Source: JABFSA01 sp963827515
Lineage (GTDB): Bacteria > Acidobacteriota > Vicinamibacteria > Vicinamibacterales > UBA2999
Length of the DNA stretch: 64,000 nt
Direction of reading: 5' to 3'
Assembly: GCA_963827515.1 (NCBI GenBank)
Contig: CAWHBF010000017.1
Span: 1 to 64,000 of the forward strand
The position numbers and the translations under genes are program-made. Below are positions 38,894 through 50,450 of the stretch, one piece after another. The notes under the pieces were generated by a model that did not search any database, had not been told where the DNA came from, and saw only the letters and a list, made by a program, of their open reading frames with translations. Positions within the stretch are counted from its first letter, which is position 1, and every line of letters begins with the position of its first letter.

Positions 38894-41800
38894 TTAAGTC
38901 GTTTCTTCATCGGTGAGCGCCTCAACTTCGCGAAGGATTCGCTCGAGCGCAGACTCGTCGGAGCCGGCGATCCAAACGGCAAGGTCCACCGCCAACTCGG
39001 CGATCGTCGGCGCCTCGAACATCCGCCTCAGCGGCAGCTCGACGTGCATGAGCCGGGAAAGCCGGGCGACAACCTGGGTAGCCAACAACGAGTGCCCCCC
39101 CAACTCGAAGAAGTTGTCGTGCACCCCGACCTGCTCAACCCGCAATACCTCGCGCCAGACCTCCGCGATCATCTCCTCGAGTGCATCGCGCGGAGGTACA
39201 ACCATGCCGCCGTCCTTCGTCGCGATCGAACTGCGGTGAGGGCAGGGCCCGCCGGTCGATCTTGCCGTTGGGCAGCACCGGCAACGCGTCTAGAAACACG
39301 AACGTGGCGGGCACAAATGCCTGCGGCAACTGCGCCGTCAGATAGACACGCAAGTCGCGCGCATCCACGTGCTTCCCAGGCTCCGCGACGACGTAACCGA
39401 CGAGTTGGGTGCTGACCGTGCACATCGTCGTGTCCAACCACGACACATTGACGAACCGCTTCGTGCCGGGCAAGCGTGGCTGTCACTTCTCCTGGGTCGA
39501 TACGAACACCACGAATCTTCACCTGGTGATCGACCCGGCCAGCGATCTCGAGTAGTCCGTCCGGCCGATAGCGACCCCGATCCCCGGTGAAGTAGAGCAG
39601 GTCACTTGCATCGTCACGAAACGCGTTCGGGCGAAAGCAACGCGCGGTCTCTTCAGGCAGGTTCAGATAACCGAGCGAGCGGAACGGCGTACGCAAGACG
39701 ATTTCGCCGATTTCACCAATCCCGCACAGCATCCCTATCGCGTTCAACACCAACGCCTGACTGTCAGGCAGCGGCACGCCGATGGGCTGCACGCCTGGCG
39801 TGACGTCGACCGGGATGATGTAGAAACAGCGAATCATGGTTGTCTCGGTCGGCCCGTAGAGGTTCACCAATTGTGCGGGGCTCGAGATGATCCGACGCCA
39901 TCTGCTAATCAGCACATCGGTGAGCGGCTCGCCGGCGACGAACAGCCAGCGCAGAGACGCCAGATCAAGCCGTCGTTCCCCATCGAGCAGCCAGGACTGC
40001 ATGACCGTCGGCGTGGTATGCACGACTGTCACGCCCTCCCGCTGCATCCAACCGATGGTGTCCAACAGATCGCTGTCCGTTGGCACGCATAGCGTCGCAC
40101 CGCTGGTCAACGGCAGAAACACATCTCGCAGCAACGCGTCAAACGTGAGGCCGATCAACTGAGACACGCGATCGTCCGCCCCGATCGCAAACACGCCACG
40201 CTGCCACTGCAGGAAGTGACTGAGCCCCTTGTGACAACCAAGGATTGCCTTGGGCTGCCCCGTGCTTCCAGAGGTGAAGAACACGTAGGCCGGATCGTCT
40301 CCGTGGATCGTCGGCGGCGACCACACCTGCTAGGGCGTTCTTCCGGGCCCGACGTGCGAGGCCGGCTCGAGATCCGTGCGGAGCACCACGAGCGTGTCGT
40401 CTGTCTCGAGGTCGGCTCGTTGTCGCCCGGCTGCCCGATCAGGCAGACGACCTTGGCCCGCGCCTCAGTCAACATGACTCGCCTGCGTCGATCTGGCAGC
40501 GTCGGATCGATCGTAAGAAACGCGCCTCGCTCATGAGCACGGCCAACATCGCACCAACGAGTCCGACGCTGCGCAGGCCCGACGATCGCCACCACATCGC
40601 TTCGTCCGACGCCCATACGCTGGAGCGCCGACGCGAGCGACGCGGCGCGGCCGGTCAGCTCAGCATACATCCACTGCGTGCCGGCCCCGCTCACAGCGAT
40701 GCGCTCTGGGGCAGAAACGCCCACGCCAGCACTTGGGCCACGACAGCGTAGCGGAGAGGTTGCTTCGATCGGGATCGTCGGGTCCGGGAGCCAGGCGCGG
40801 GCGCTGGCAGTAATCAGAGAGTAGTCACTAATTGATGTCTCCGGCGCCACCGTCACTTGCTCGAGCAGGTGGACATACTGATCGAGCATGCAGGCAATCC
40901 TGGCCGGCGAGAACAACGCGCTTCGGCGCAGGAACTCGACGCCACGCTCGTGCGCGCGGACATACAGGGTCATGGCGAACTTCGCCACGACCGAAGGCAG
41001 CCTGATCTGCTGCGCCGCCAGTCCCTGGGAGATCGAGTAAAGGTTGCAAGTTGTCGACGTGATTCATCATCACGTCAAACAGCGGATTGCGGCTCAGGTC
41101 GCGTGCTGGGGGCCAGCTCCTCGACGAGCTTCTCGAACGGCAGGTCCTGATGGGCGTAGGCGCCCAGCGCGCTCTCGCGCACACGCGCGAGTAACTCGCG
41201 AAACCCCGGATTGCCCGAGAGGTCCGACCGCAGCACCAGGGTATTGGCGAAGAACCCGATCAGGCCCTCCAGCTCGGCGTGCCCGCGCCCGGCAATGGGC
41301 GTGCCCACCGCGATGTCCTCCTGGCCGCTGTAGCGATAGAGCAGCACCTGGAAGGCCGCGAGCAGCGTCATGAACAGCGTGGCGCCTTCGCGCCGGCCCA
41401 GCTCCTTGAGCGCCCGGACCACCGGCGCAGGCAGTTCAAAGGCGAGATGTGCCCCTCGTGACTCGCCACCGGCGGGCGCGGCCGGTCGGTGGGCAACTCC
41501 AGGGTGGCCACACCCGCGAGCTGGCTCTTCCAGTAGGCGAGCTGGCGCTCGAGCACTTCCCCCTGCAGCCACTCGCGCTGCCACGCGGCGTAGTCGGCAT
41601 ACTGGATCGGCAGCGCCGGCAACTGCGGTTCGCGCCCTTTGACGAAGGCGGCGTAAGCGCCGAAGCTCGCGATCGAAGACACCGATCGACCAACCGTCCC
41701 ACACAATGTGGTGCCAAACCCGCAGCAGCACGTGATCGCTGTCCGCGAGCCGGATGAGACGGAAGCGCAACAGCGGGCCATTTTCGAAATCGAAGGCTCG

Positions 41801-43981
41801 GTCTCTCCGCCGCTCTCATCAGACGTCAGCAGCGCCTTTCCTGCTCCATCGAGGCGTCGCGCCAGATCGAGACACTGGAAATCCACGTGCGCTGTCGCCT
41901 GCACAATCTGTCGCGGCTCGTCGTCGACGAGCGCAAACGTGGTCCGCAGGATTTCGTGCCGCTGGACAGATAGCGCAGGCTCTCGTGCAAGCGCTACGTC
42001 GATCGATCCAGTTAACCGATGTGCTTCCGTTACGTTGTAGGCCGGCTATCCGGATCGAGCCGCGCCAGAAACCACACACGCAATTGCGTATGCGAGAGAA
42101 GGGCCGCACCACTCTCTGTGTCGGCGCGGGATCGCGTCGGAATCTCGCGGCTGGATGGCCCGCCCGATATCGCCATCGACCGCGCGCTCCGGCACGGATG
42201 GCCTCGATCGCGCGCGCCATGCCCGCGACGGTGGCCGCCTCCCCAAACAACGACTGGATCGACAGGTCGACGCCGAAGATCGTCTTGAGATGCGCGATGA
42301 GCTGCATGCCGCGCAGCGAATCGCCACCGAGCAGGAAGAAGTCGTCGTCGCGGCCGACCGTGGCCACTTGCAGAACGACGACCATAGCCCGGCAAGCTCG
42401 CCTTCGAGCGGCGACAGCGAACCCGCGTCAGCCGCCGTGGAGCGGGGCCGGGGGCGGCAGCGACTTGCTCCAGTGAGAGCAGTTCAGGGAGCGCATTGCG
42501 GCGCAACTTGCCGTTGTCGGTGCGCGGCAGGCGCTCCACGAAATACACGCGTCGCGGCACTTTGCGCACACCCACGCGCGCGCGGACGTGTTCCACGACC
42601 TGTGCCTCGTCGATGGCGGCGTTCTCCTCGCGCACGACCGCCGCGACCATTTCCTCGCCCAGGCTCGGGTGCGGAATGGCGAAGCGGCCGCCTCCTTGAC
42701 GCCCGGCAGCGATTCGATGGCGAGATCGATTTCGACCGGCGAGATCTTCTCGCCGCCGCGATTGATGATCTCCTTGATGCGCCCGACGAAGTAGACATAT
42801 CCGTCCTCGTCGATGCGGCCAAGGTCGCCGGTGCGGAACCAGTCGCCCAGGAACGACGCCGCAGTGAGCTCGGGATCGTCGAGATACCCCCGAAACACCA
42901 TCGGCCCGCGAACCACGATCTCTCCCGGCCCGCCGTTCGGGCGGATGTTGCCGGCGCCGTCCAGGAGCGCCACTTCGTTGACCATCGGCAGACCGACCGA
43001 TCCGCGCTTGCGGCGTCGGGGCGGCAGGGGATCGTGCGAGATCCGACTGGTTTCCGTCGACGACAGTCCGGTGAGCATCGGGGCCCCGAACAGCTGCTCG
43101 AGACGGTCGGCATCATCGAGATCGACGCGCCCGGCCCAGCGCATGAATCGGAAGCGGTTCTGCGCGACCGCTGCGCGGAACTCGGGCGCACGTCGCAGAA
43201 TCTCCCGGAAGAAGGAGAAATTGGCGGTCAGAAACGTCGGCCGAAATTCTTCGATCGAGGCAAAGAAGGCCTCGATATCGGCTACTGGGAGCAACACGAG
43301 TGAACGTCCCGCCAGCAGCGCGTTCATGAGGCCGGAGCGCAAACCATTGCCCAGGTACACGGGCGTGATGTGAACGCCCACATCGCCGGGCGTGAAATCG
43401 AGCCAGTCGCAAATCGCGCGCGCATAACAGAGCATGACGCGATGTTCGGTCGGCACGAGCTTCGGCCGTCCGGTCGTACCCGAACTCGTCAGGATGTATG
43501 CCAGCCGCGGGTCGCCCGAATTGCCGGCGGCAAGCTCCGATCCGCCGCGACCGAGGTCGAGCGTGAACAGTCCGGCAGCCGCGTCGCGCTCGGGCGTCAC
43601 GTCGATCTCCGCGATGCCGAGACGGCGCGCGGCCGCCCGGATGGGATGCTCATCGCCGCTGGTCACGAGAACCGCCTTGGCCTTCATCCGTCTCAGCAGC
43701 TCAGCGTAGGCTTCGCTCGGCAGGGACGGGTCGAGCGGCGCGAACGTGCACGAAGAAGGCAGCGTCGCGATCGCGACGGCCATTTCCGGCCGCGACGGCA
43801 GCGCTGCGCCGACGATGTCGCCGGGCTGGATCCCCCAGTCGCTCAACCGCTCCCGAACATACCGAATCTGTTCGCCCAGATGCGCATACGTCAACGTTGT
43901 CCGCCCGGGCACGTGAATTGCCGGTGCCGCTGGCTGACTGCTCGCGAGCGCCTCGAGGATCTGGGCTACGTTCGTGTCCAT
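38894..43981 (-). CDS. NRPS: acyl ligase-T-C-A-T (loading plus first module), frameshifted
   Basis: About 1690 residues with a clear start (ATG 43981, MDTNVAQILEALAS) and stop (38894, after ILREVEALTDEETT). The first 430 residues are open and show the ligase core. Frame shifts occur near 42685, 42400, 41900, 41080, 40760, 40330, 39480 and 39230. Domain order: FadD/AAE3-like ligase, GGDS carrier, C, A, GGHS carrier. An acid activated by the ligase would be joined to the amino acid chosen by the A domain, starting a lipopeptide or acyl peptide that passes to the NRPS at 35054. It is divergent from the ABC exporter. Confidence 0.8.
38950..39205 (-). other. carrier (T) domain, loading protein C-terminus
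   Basis: VGVHDNFFELGGHSLLATQVVARLSRL, then a standard NRPS C-terminal tail and stop. Last domain of its polypeptide and likely donor to the C domain at about 34 kb. Confidence 0.85.
39245..40790 (-). other. adenylation domain of the first module, unusual pocket
   Basis: Motifs: YVFFTSGSTGQPKAILG (A3), LTFDALLRDVFLPL (A4), LVNLYGPTETT (A5), YFTGDRGRYRPDGLLEIAGR (A7-A8), HQVKIRGVRID (A8) and NGKIDRRALPSPQ (A10). Pocket residues by eye: D-A-R-H-F-A-L-M-I plus Lys. Arg at the 239 position and His at 278 do not fit any code I recognise. The A domain is open in frame through A3-A8, so this reading is firmer than those of the later modules. Confidence 0.75.
40860..42110 (-). other. condensation domain of the first module
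   Basis: LLSHTQLRVWFLARLDPDS opening, LLRVWHHIVWDGWSIGVFDREL near 41710 (HHxxxDG), and ELEGLIGFFANTLVLRSDL. The front is diverged while the rear half is almost the same DNA as the other C domains. It should join the acyl group of the GGDS carrier to the first amino acid. Confidence 0.75.
42225..42400 (-). other. acyl-carrier domain after the loading ligase
   Basis: DDDFFLLGGDSLRGMQLIAHLKTIF contains the phosphopantetheine Ser; GGDS type, as in the other two ligase-carrier proteins. Confidence 0.85.
42490..43981 (-). other. acyl-AMP ligase (loading) domain
   Basis: LTSSGTTGRPKLVPTEHRVML (P-loop), TGLSSTETSRISHDPLPP, GDWFRTGDLGRIDEDGYVY, GRIKEIINRGGEKISPVEI and DNGKLRRNALPEL. Similar in layout to FadD/AAE3 ligases rather than to amino acid A domains. 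No aromatic or chain-length preference can be read. Confidence 0.8.
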
Positions 43982-44294
43982 GCCACCCGTGACTGGGCCT
44001 TCAACCTTCTGCGATTCGCGATTACCCGCTGCGACACGCTACCCAAACTCGAGGGCGGACGCAAAATGCTCGAATGTAATCCTGACACCTACGTATCGGC
44101 ATGCGCCGTGTCCTCGCACACGGTCATGGGCGCAGCAAGCCACTGAAGTGGGGCCTAGAATGATCCCCTGGACATCTGCACGCTGTGGCACAGCGTTACG
44201 CGGTCCGTGTGGACTGGCCGTGCCAGGTAGCGACGCCGATAATACCGCCAAGCAGCGGCGCTGATAGTACCATCGCGCCGGGCGCACCTTCACG
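43982..44294. promoter_or_regulatory. divergent intergenic region between NRPS loading gene and ABC exporter
   Basis: 313 bases with no supported gene. It must hold the promoters for the minus-strand NRPS operon and the plus-strand ABC gene. Neither a good -35/-10 pair nor a regulator-like palindrome was recognised. No regulator gene is linked. Confidence 0.4.
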
Positions 44295-46154
44295 ATGGAC
44301 TCTCATTCAATTCCGACCTCGTCAGCGATGGTGTTCGCGTGGTCGCGCGGGCGCGCGTTCGCCAGGGTTCACTGGGCGCTCCTGACGGGGTTCGTCGCGA
44401 CGTCCTTGGCCCGAACGGCTTGCACGGTCGCGGTCGTGTTCCTGATTCGTGACTTCCTGACGGGCGTCCTGATGGAGCCTCAGGGCCTCGGCCTCGCCAC
44501 TGACCGACGCCCTCGGTCAGACGGCTGCGCTCTGGGTGGTCTCGGCGGTCCTCTTCGCAGTGTTCGTCGCGGGCGCGCTGTGCGCCTACGCCAGCCAGAC
44601 CACGCAGCAGCGCCTGGTCAGACGCTTCGAACTCGACCTGATGCAGACGCTGATCACGCACCTCCTTCGTCTGCCGGTCGCGTTCTTCAATCAACGCCAC
44701 CGCGGTGACCTCGTGGAGTCCATTCGCCAGGACGTGTCGAAGACGCGCACGGCGGTGTCAGCAATGGCCGATATCTTCGTCTTCGGCGCGCAAGGGGCTG
44801 GCGTACGCAGGCTCCGCAATGGTCATCAGCCCCAGGTTGGTTCTGGTCTCGCTGCCTATTCTCCTGCTCGCCATGCTGCCGTCGCGCTGGTTCGTCAAGC
44901 AGATACGGCGACGCTCGTCCACGCTCCGCCGCCACGGATTCCGGCTCACTGACCTCCTGCTCCAGCTCACGGAGGGCGTCCGTGTAGTCAAGGTCTACGG
45001 AGGAGAAGAGGCCGAGACACGGAACAGCATCGCGACAGCGCGTCGCTATTTCGACCAGATGATCGCCGCGGTTCGGGTTCGAGCGATGAGTGACGTCTTG
45101 CTGGAAACGGTCGGAGGGCTCAGCGTCGTCGTCGTGACGATTGTCGGAGGCTTCGAGGTCCTGGCGGGACGACTGACCGTGCCGTCGCTGGTCGCGTCGC
45201 TCGTCGCCCTTCGCGCCGCGCACGGCCCGCTGAGCAATTGTTTCTCGCGCTTCATGGACATTCAGTGGAATCTCGCGTCGGCCGATCGACTCCGGATCCT
45301 GCTGGCGACGGAGTCCGAGCTGCACGACCGCGTCGATGCCCTGCCGTTTTCGGGCACGCTCGAGTCGCTTCGCTTCGCGAACGTCTGCTTCGAGTACGAC
45401 AGTGGCGGCCGGGTGCTGACGGATGTGTCTTTCGAGGTCCGTTCGGGCCAGCATGTCGGTATCGTGGGCCCGTCCGGCGCCGGCAAGACGACCCTGACCA
45501 GCCTCATCGCGAGATTCTACGATCCAACCAGCGGCCGAGTCCTGCTCAACGGCGAAGACCTGCGCGACTATCGCAAGGCCGATGTCTATCGCCATCTGGC
45601 GCTCGTGACGCAGGACCTTTTCCTGTTCAGCACGAGTGTTCGCGAGAACATCCGGTACGGCTGTCCGGGTGTCACTGACGCCGACGTCGAACGCGCCGCG
45701 GTGAATGCGGAAATCCACGATGACATTCTGAAGCTCCCGAACGGTTACGACACGATCCTCGGGATAGGCGGGCGGCTTCTCTCGGCAGGCCAGATTCAAC
45801 GAGTCAACATCGCCCGAGCGCTCGTCAAGAACGCGCCGATCGTCATCCTCGACGAGGCCACCTCGAACCTCGATTCGATCTCCGAAGGGAAGATTCAAGT
45901 CAGCGCTCGACCGTCTGACCGGTGGTCGCACGACGTTCACGATCGCACATCGGCTGTCGACGCTGCGCCACGCCGACCTGATTCTGGTGATGGAACGCGG
46001 GCGCTGCATCGCATCGGGTCAGCACGAGGAGCTGTTGCCGACGTGCTCTCTCTACCGGGATCTCTGGGAGGCTCAACAGGCGGGTCGCGGTGCAGTCATG
46101 GTGGCGGCTGACAGTTCAGAGACGACACCAGTCCCCACCGACGCCGCCGTCTAG
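44295..46154 (+). CDS. ABC exporter, fused membrane and ATPase domains (frameshifted)
   Basis: Three frames joined near 44500, 44790 and 45895 give about 620 residues. The membrane domain (hydrophobic stretches from ALLTGFVATSLARTACTVA to VVVVTIVGGFEVLAG) resembles MsbA/lipid-type exporters, including FNQRHRGDLVESIRQDV. The ATPase has Walker A GPSGAGKTT, Q-loop VTQDLFLFSTSVREN, the signature LSAGQ (Ala for the usual Gly), Walker B IVILDEATS and a His-loop restored as TIAHRLSTLRHADLI. The stop is 46154. Located inside the NRPS block, it is the best candidate for product export. It converges on the ligase-carrier-TE gene with 49 bases between stops. Confidence 0.82.
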
Positions 46155-46203
46155 TCCGACATGCAGGCACGTGCCGCGCGGGTTGCGGCACCCGCCGCCC
46201 GCG

Positions 46204-48900
46204 TCACGCGAACGACGCAGTACCGGGTTCGGCCCTTGCACACGCTTCCAGTTCGCCGTTCACGATATCTGCCAGTTCATAGACATGGGGCAGGTTCAGC
46301 ATGTCTCCTGAATTCTTACCTGCGGTGTAGATTGCCGATCCAACTTGCGGGACGAGGTGCAGCCAGTCGAGACGATAATCTCGCTCGCTGCGGCGTTCCC
46401 GATCGCGGGTGAAGCAGAGAACCGCCGGTCCGGTGAAGCGCCCGGCACATATCGCCGTCCAGCCTGTCGATTGGCCGTGTAGACGGCTCGGTGCAACAGG
46501 GCCCGACGGTCACCGCGGAACACATCGCGATGCCTGACGATGCCACGCAGCGTTTCCATCTTCTCGCGAACGAATGCAGCACGTGCCTCACCACGCAGCT
46601 TCAGAAGCGACGTGGCATGCTGGCTGAGACGATCGTAAACAAGTCGAGCACGAATCTGGCGCTTCGAGATCCGCCCTCTCACGGCCTTCTCACCTCGGGG
46701 CCGGCCGTCATTGCTGAAGAGCGGAGAAGACGGATCCAACATGAGAAGCAGACCGATGCGCTCGCCAGCAGCTTCCAGCTGCCGCGCCATCTCGTACGCG
46801 ACGCGACCCCCGAAGCACGCACCTGTCAGATAGTAGGGTCCACACGGCTGTATCGTGCGGATGCGCGCGATGTTGTCCGCCGCGATGTCCTCCATCCGAG
46901 TGAACGGTTCATTCACACCGTCGAGGCCTCTGGACTCGATGCCAACGAGTGGCTGGCGCGAGTCGAGGAGTCGACCGAGGTGAATGTATCCAACGGGGTT
47001 GCCGCCACTTCCGGGAACAGCAAACAGCGGTGGCCGGGTTCCACTCGCCTTGATCGTGACGAGACCCGATGACAGACCGGATCCCACTCTTGTCTTGCCG
47101 GGCGCGTTCGATGAGGCGCGCCATTCCGGCAACCGTTGACGCCTCCTCGAAGATCTGTCCGAGACCCAGAATGACCCTGTGCGTTTTCTGAAGGTGCGCG
47201 AACAGTTCATAGGCCTTGAGAGAGTCGCCGCCGACAAGGAAGAAGTCATCGTCCAGATGGACCGTGTCGATGCCGAGCAGGCGCTTCCATGCTCCGCCGA
47301 TCTCGTGTTCCAGCGGCGTCCAGCTCCGATGTTCAGTTCGCTCGTGTGCGCTTCGAGATGTCGCGAGCAAGTCCAGGCACAGATCGACCGTCTCGGCCCG
47401 GCGTATCTTTCTCGTCGATCCCTTCGGCAGCGACTCCAGAAAACACACGCGCCTCGGAACCTTGATACTTGCGAGAACGCCACGCGCATAGGCCTGGATC
47501 TCCTGCTCGGTGACCGCTCGGCGCGTCACCACGGCGGCGGCCACCTCCTCGCCAAGGCTCGGGTGTGGAATACCAAAGACGAAGACTTCCATGACCTGGG
47601 GATGCCGCAGCAGCACCGCTTCGACTTCGGCGGTGCCGATCTTCTCGCCGCCACGGTTGATCACGTCCTTGAGGCGGCCCGTCAACGTCAAATAGCCGTC
47701 GTCATCGAAACGGCCAAGGTCGCCCGTGCGGAACCACCCATTGACGAAAGCCTTTGCATTGGCCTCGGTGTCGTCGAAGTAGCCGTCGAACACGCTGGGC
47801 CCGCGCGCGACCACCTCGCCCTCTCGATTGGAACCAAGGATGCGGCCGTCCTCATCGATGATGGCCACCTCGTTGCCGACAGGTCGGCCGACCGTGCCCG
47901 GCTTGCGAATCCCCGGCGGCAGGTCATTGGCCGTCAGAGTGCCCGTCTCGGACATGCCGTAGCGTTCCACGACCGGCGCGTCGAAAGCCTCCTCGAGACC
48001 TGCGATGACCTTCGTGTCGAGCCGACTCGAGCCCGACCGGATGAACCGCAGCCTGGCTTGCTTGGCGATGTCGCGGTAGTCATCGATCCGTCCATGGATG
48101 GCCTGGTGGATCGATGCCGCTGCCGAGTACCACGTCGGCCTCAGCGCTTTCATCTGTTGAAAAAATGTCGCGACGTCGAAGTCCGGCGAAATAATCACGC
48201 CGCTTCCATTCACCAACGGGACGAAAAGCGACGACTTCAGGCCGTGGCCGTGGAACATCGGCATCACGTGGAGGCAGCGATCGGTGGGGCCCAGGCCATA
48301 GTGCTCACGGCTGGCCCTGGCATACGCAAGGAGGTGGCGAAGCCTGAGTGGAACAGCCTTCGGTTCTACGGTGGACCCTGATGTCAGAAGGACGAGGGCG
48401 TAGTCATCGGCCTCGTTCCAGTCCGGTTTGGAGGGCGGAACAAGAGGGCCGCCCTGTCGCACGAGCGAGAACGTCCCAGCTGGATCCGTAATCCGTGAAA
48501 CGAGATCGATGACTCCGACACCAAGCGCCATGGCGCAGTCTCGTACACCATCGAGGCTGCGTTCCGGCACGATCACGGCACTGGGGCGCAGCTTCGTCAG
48601 GTTCTCCGTGAACTCTGCGTGGCTGAGCGCGGGATTCAAGGGGACGTAGGTGGCGCACGAAGCGACCCCGAGATAACACAGCGCGGTCTCCGGACCGCGG
48701 GGCAGTACGCTGACCACGCGATGGCCCGGGCCGATTCCGAACGATGCCAGAGCATCGCGAACGTCCTGCAAGCGCCCAGGAATACCACCGAAGCGCATGG
48801 ACTGCCGACCCGGTGCAAGGATCGCTTCCACGTCCGGCTGACGGTCCGCCAGATCGAGAAATACACTTCTCAGGTTAGTGAGAGGTTCTTGGTCAGTCAC
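46204..48900 (-). CDS. acyl-AMP ligase-carrier-thioesterase (A-T-TE) synthetase (two frameshifts)
   Basis: Ligase residues 1-500 are open: LTSGSTVEPKAVPLRLRHLL, YGMSETGTLTANDLPPG, NGWFRTGDLGRFDDDGYL, GRLKDVINRGGEKIG and TRKIRRAE. The carrier is DDDFFLVGGDSLKAYELFAHL near 47230. A shift near 47070 leads to the TE (PPLFAVPGSGGNPVGYIHLGRLL; LTGACFGGRVAYEMARQLEAAG with nucleophile Cys). A second shift near 46330 restores GKNSGDMLNLPHVYELADIV and a stop at 46204. A-T-TE proteins such as bacterial RalA dimerise arylpyruvates to furanones, but their A domains differ; this ligase is AAE3-like. It may supply or release an acyl building block. Confidence 0.8.
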
Positions 48901-49128
48901 ACTCGTGACCTACCGTCCCGGGGGGAACGGAGGACCGACGATCGTAACATCGCCGCGCGACCCTCGTGTGGCCACCGTGGATTCAGTGGGCAACGGTGTG
49001 CCGCCATGCGAACGTGTCGGGCCAGTGTGACCGTGGAGGCTCCTCTCAGGTGATCGGTATCGGATGATAGAATCCCGCCGTCCGCAGCACGTCACCGCCA
49101 GACGTCCGGTGTTCCGAGGAGTACCACG

Positions 49129-50397
49129 ATGTCACTGTCATTGAGCCGCAGAAAGATGATGGCCTGGGGCCTCGCGTCAGCCGGGGTCCCGGTCCTGTCG
49201 AGAGTATTCGGCGCGGCGGCGTTCGCGCAGGACTTCGGTCCGAGTTCCGGCCTGCTCGGCGTCGTTGGCGGGCGCGATGAAAAGGCGTTGTTCCCGGGGC
49301 CGAACATGCCTGGGGGCGCACAGACCGAGATCCGGATGGTGCAATCCATCTACACGGCGGATCCCGATGAGCTCGAAGTGGCCTTCCGGATGAAGCCCTA
49401 CGACAACGAGTCGTGGATCACGGAGTGGTCGCGCGTGGCACAGCGCAATGAAGAATTTGCCGAGCGGTACGCCGAGGCGGGCCTCAAGGTCTCAGCCGCG
49501 GAGTACTTCCGTCGCGCCCAGGACTTCTACTCCAACGCGACGCTCTATGCAGCCGAGAGCGAGCCCCGGCAGCTGCCGCTGTACCGCAAGATGGTTGCGA
49601 TGTTCGACAAGACATGGGAACTGCAGCGCCCGCCCTTCGAGCGCGTGCAGGTCACGTTCGAAGGGAAGACACTCCGCGGGTTCTTCCGCAAGCCCGGCGG
49701 TGCAGCTGGCACGCGCTTCCCGGTGGTCATCGGCTTCCAGGGCGCCGACTCGATGGCGCACAACACCATCCTCGGCGGCGCCGGCTCGTTTGTCGCGCGA
49801 GGTATGGCGTACCTGGTGGTGGACCTGCCAGGCCAGGGCTGGGCCATGCGCGTGGATCACCTGGCTCTTCCGCCGGACACCGAGCGAGTCGTGAAGGTGC
49901 TGGTCGACTACCTCGAGACTCGGCAGGATGTCGATGCATCGCGCATCGGCATTCAGGGGATCAGCATGGGCGGCTGGAGCGCGCCACGGGCGGCAAGCGG
50001 CGAACCGCGCATCAAGGCTGTCGTCGTGGCGAGCGGGTCGCTGAACATCGGTCAGGATTTGTTTCACTACTACCCACCCATCCAGGAGCGGGTGCGCTGG
50101 ATCATCGGCGCGCGGGATCTCCAGGATGCGGCTCGCAAGCTCCGCGATTACACGACCGAAGGCGTGGCACAGCAGATTCGGTGTCCGATGGTCGTGGGCT
50201 ATGGGTCGGACGACCGCATCATGGACCCGCAGGGCGCCAATCGTCTGTATCAGGCGGCCGTGAACTCGAAACGCCAGATGATGGCTGGCCTCGGTCATCC
50301 GCATCATGCCGCAAAGGCGGGCGGCCCTCGACCCGAGCGGCCCGACACGCTCCAGGACTGGATGATGAAGGAGTTGCACGCCGATGCGCAGTCGTAG
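49129..50397 (+). CDS. TAT-exported alpha/beta hydrolase (FrsA/DUF1100-like)
   Basis: A 422-residue protein with a twin-arginine leader (SRRKMMAWGLASAG, cleavage near FAQDF). A helical cap region (WSRVAQRNEEFAERYAEAG, YFRRAQDFYSNATLYAAES) precedes the hydrolase core: nucleophile GISMGGWS, acid GSDDRI and His in GHPHHA. This layout resembles 2,6-dihydropseudooxynicotine hydrolase-type enzymes. CGAGGAG lies before the ATG. Divergent from the ligase-carrier-TE gene across 228 bases, so a link to the cluster is possible but not shown. Confidence 0.85.
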   Translation: MSLSLSRRKMMAWGLASAGVPVLSRVFGAAAFAQDFGPSSGLLGVVGGRDEKALFPGPNMPGGAQTEIRMVQSIYTADPDELEVAFRMKPYDNESWITEWSRVAQRNEEFAERYAEAGLKVSAAEYFRRAQDFYSNATLYAAESEPRQLPLYRKMVAMFDKTWELQRPPFERVQVTFEGKTLRGFFRKPGGAAGTRFPVVIGFQGADSMAHNTILGGAGSFVARGMAYLVVDLPGQGWAMRVDHLALPPDTERVVKVLVDYLETRQDVDASRIGIQGISMGGWSAPRAASGEPRIKAVVVASGSLNIGQDLFHYYPPIQERVRWIIGARDLQDAARKLRDYTTEGVAQQIRCPMVVGYGSDDRIMDPQGANRLYQAAVNSKRQMMAGLGHPHHAAKAGGPRPERPDTLQDWMMKELHADAQS

Positions 50398-50427
50398 CGC
50401 CGCGTACCGGTATGGCGTGTGACGCAG

Positions 50428-50450
50428 CGCGCAGGCGGTCAGCCTGCGCG
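50428..50450. terminator. hairpin at convergent gene ends
   Basis: CGCGCAGGC-GGTCA-GCCTGCGCG has perfect 9-base arms. It overlaps the stop of the molybdenum hydroxylase gene and follows the hydrolase stop by 30 bases. No T-run, so Rho-independent action is uncertain. Confidence 0.5.
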
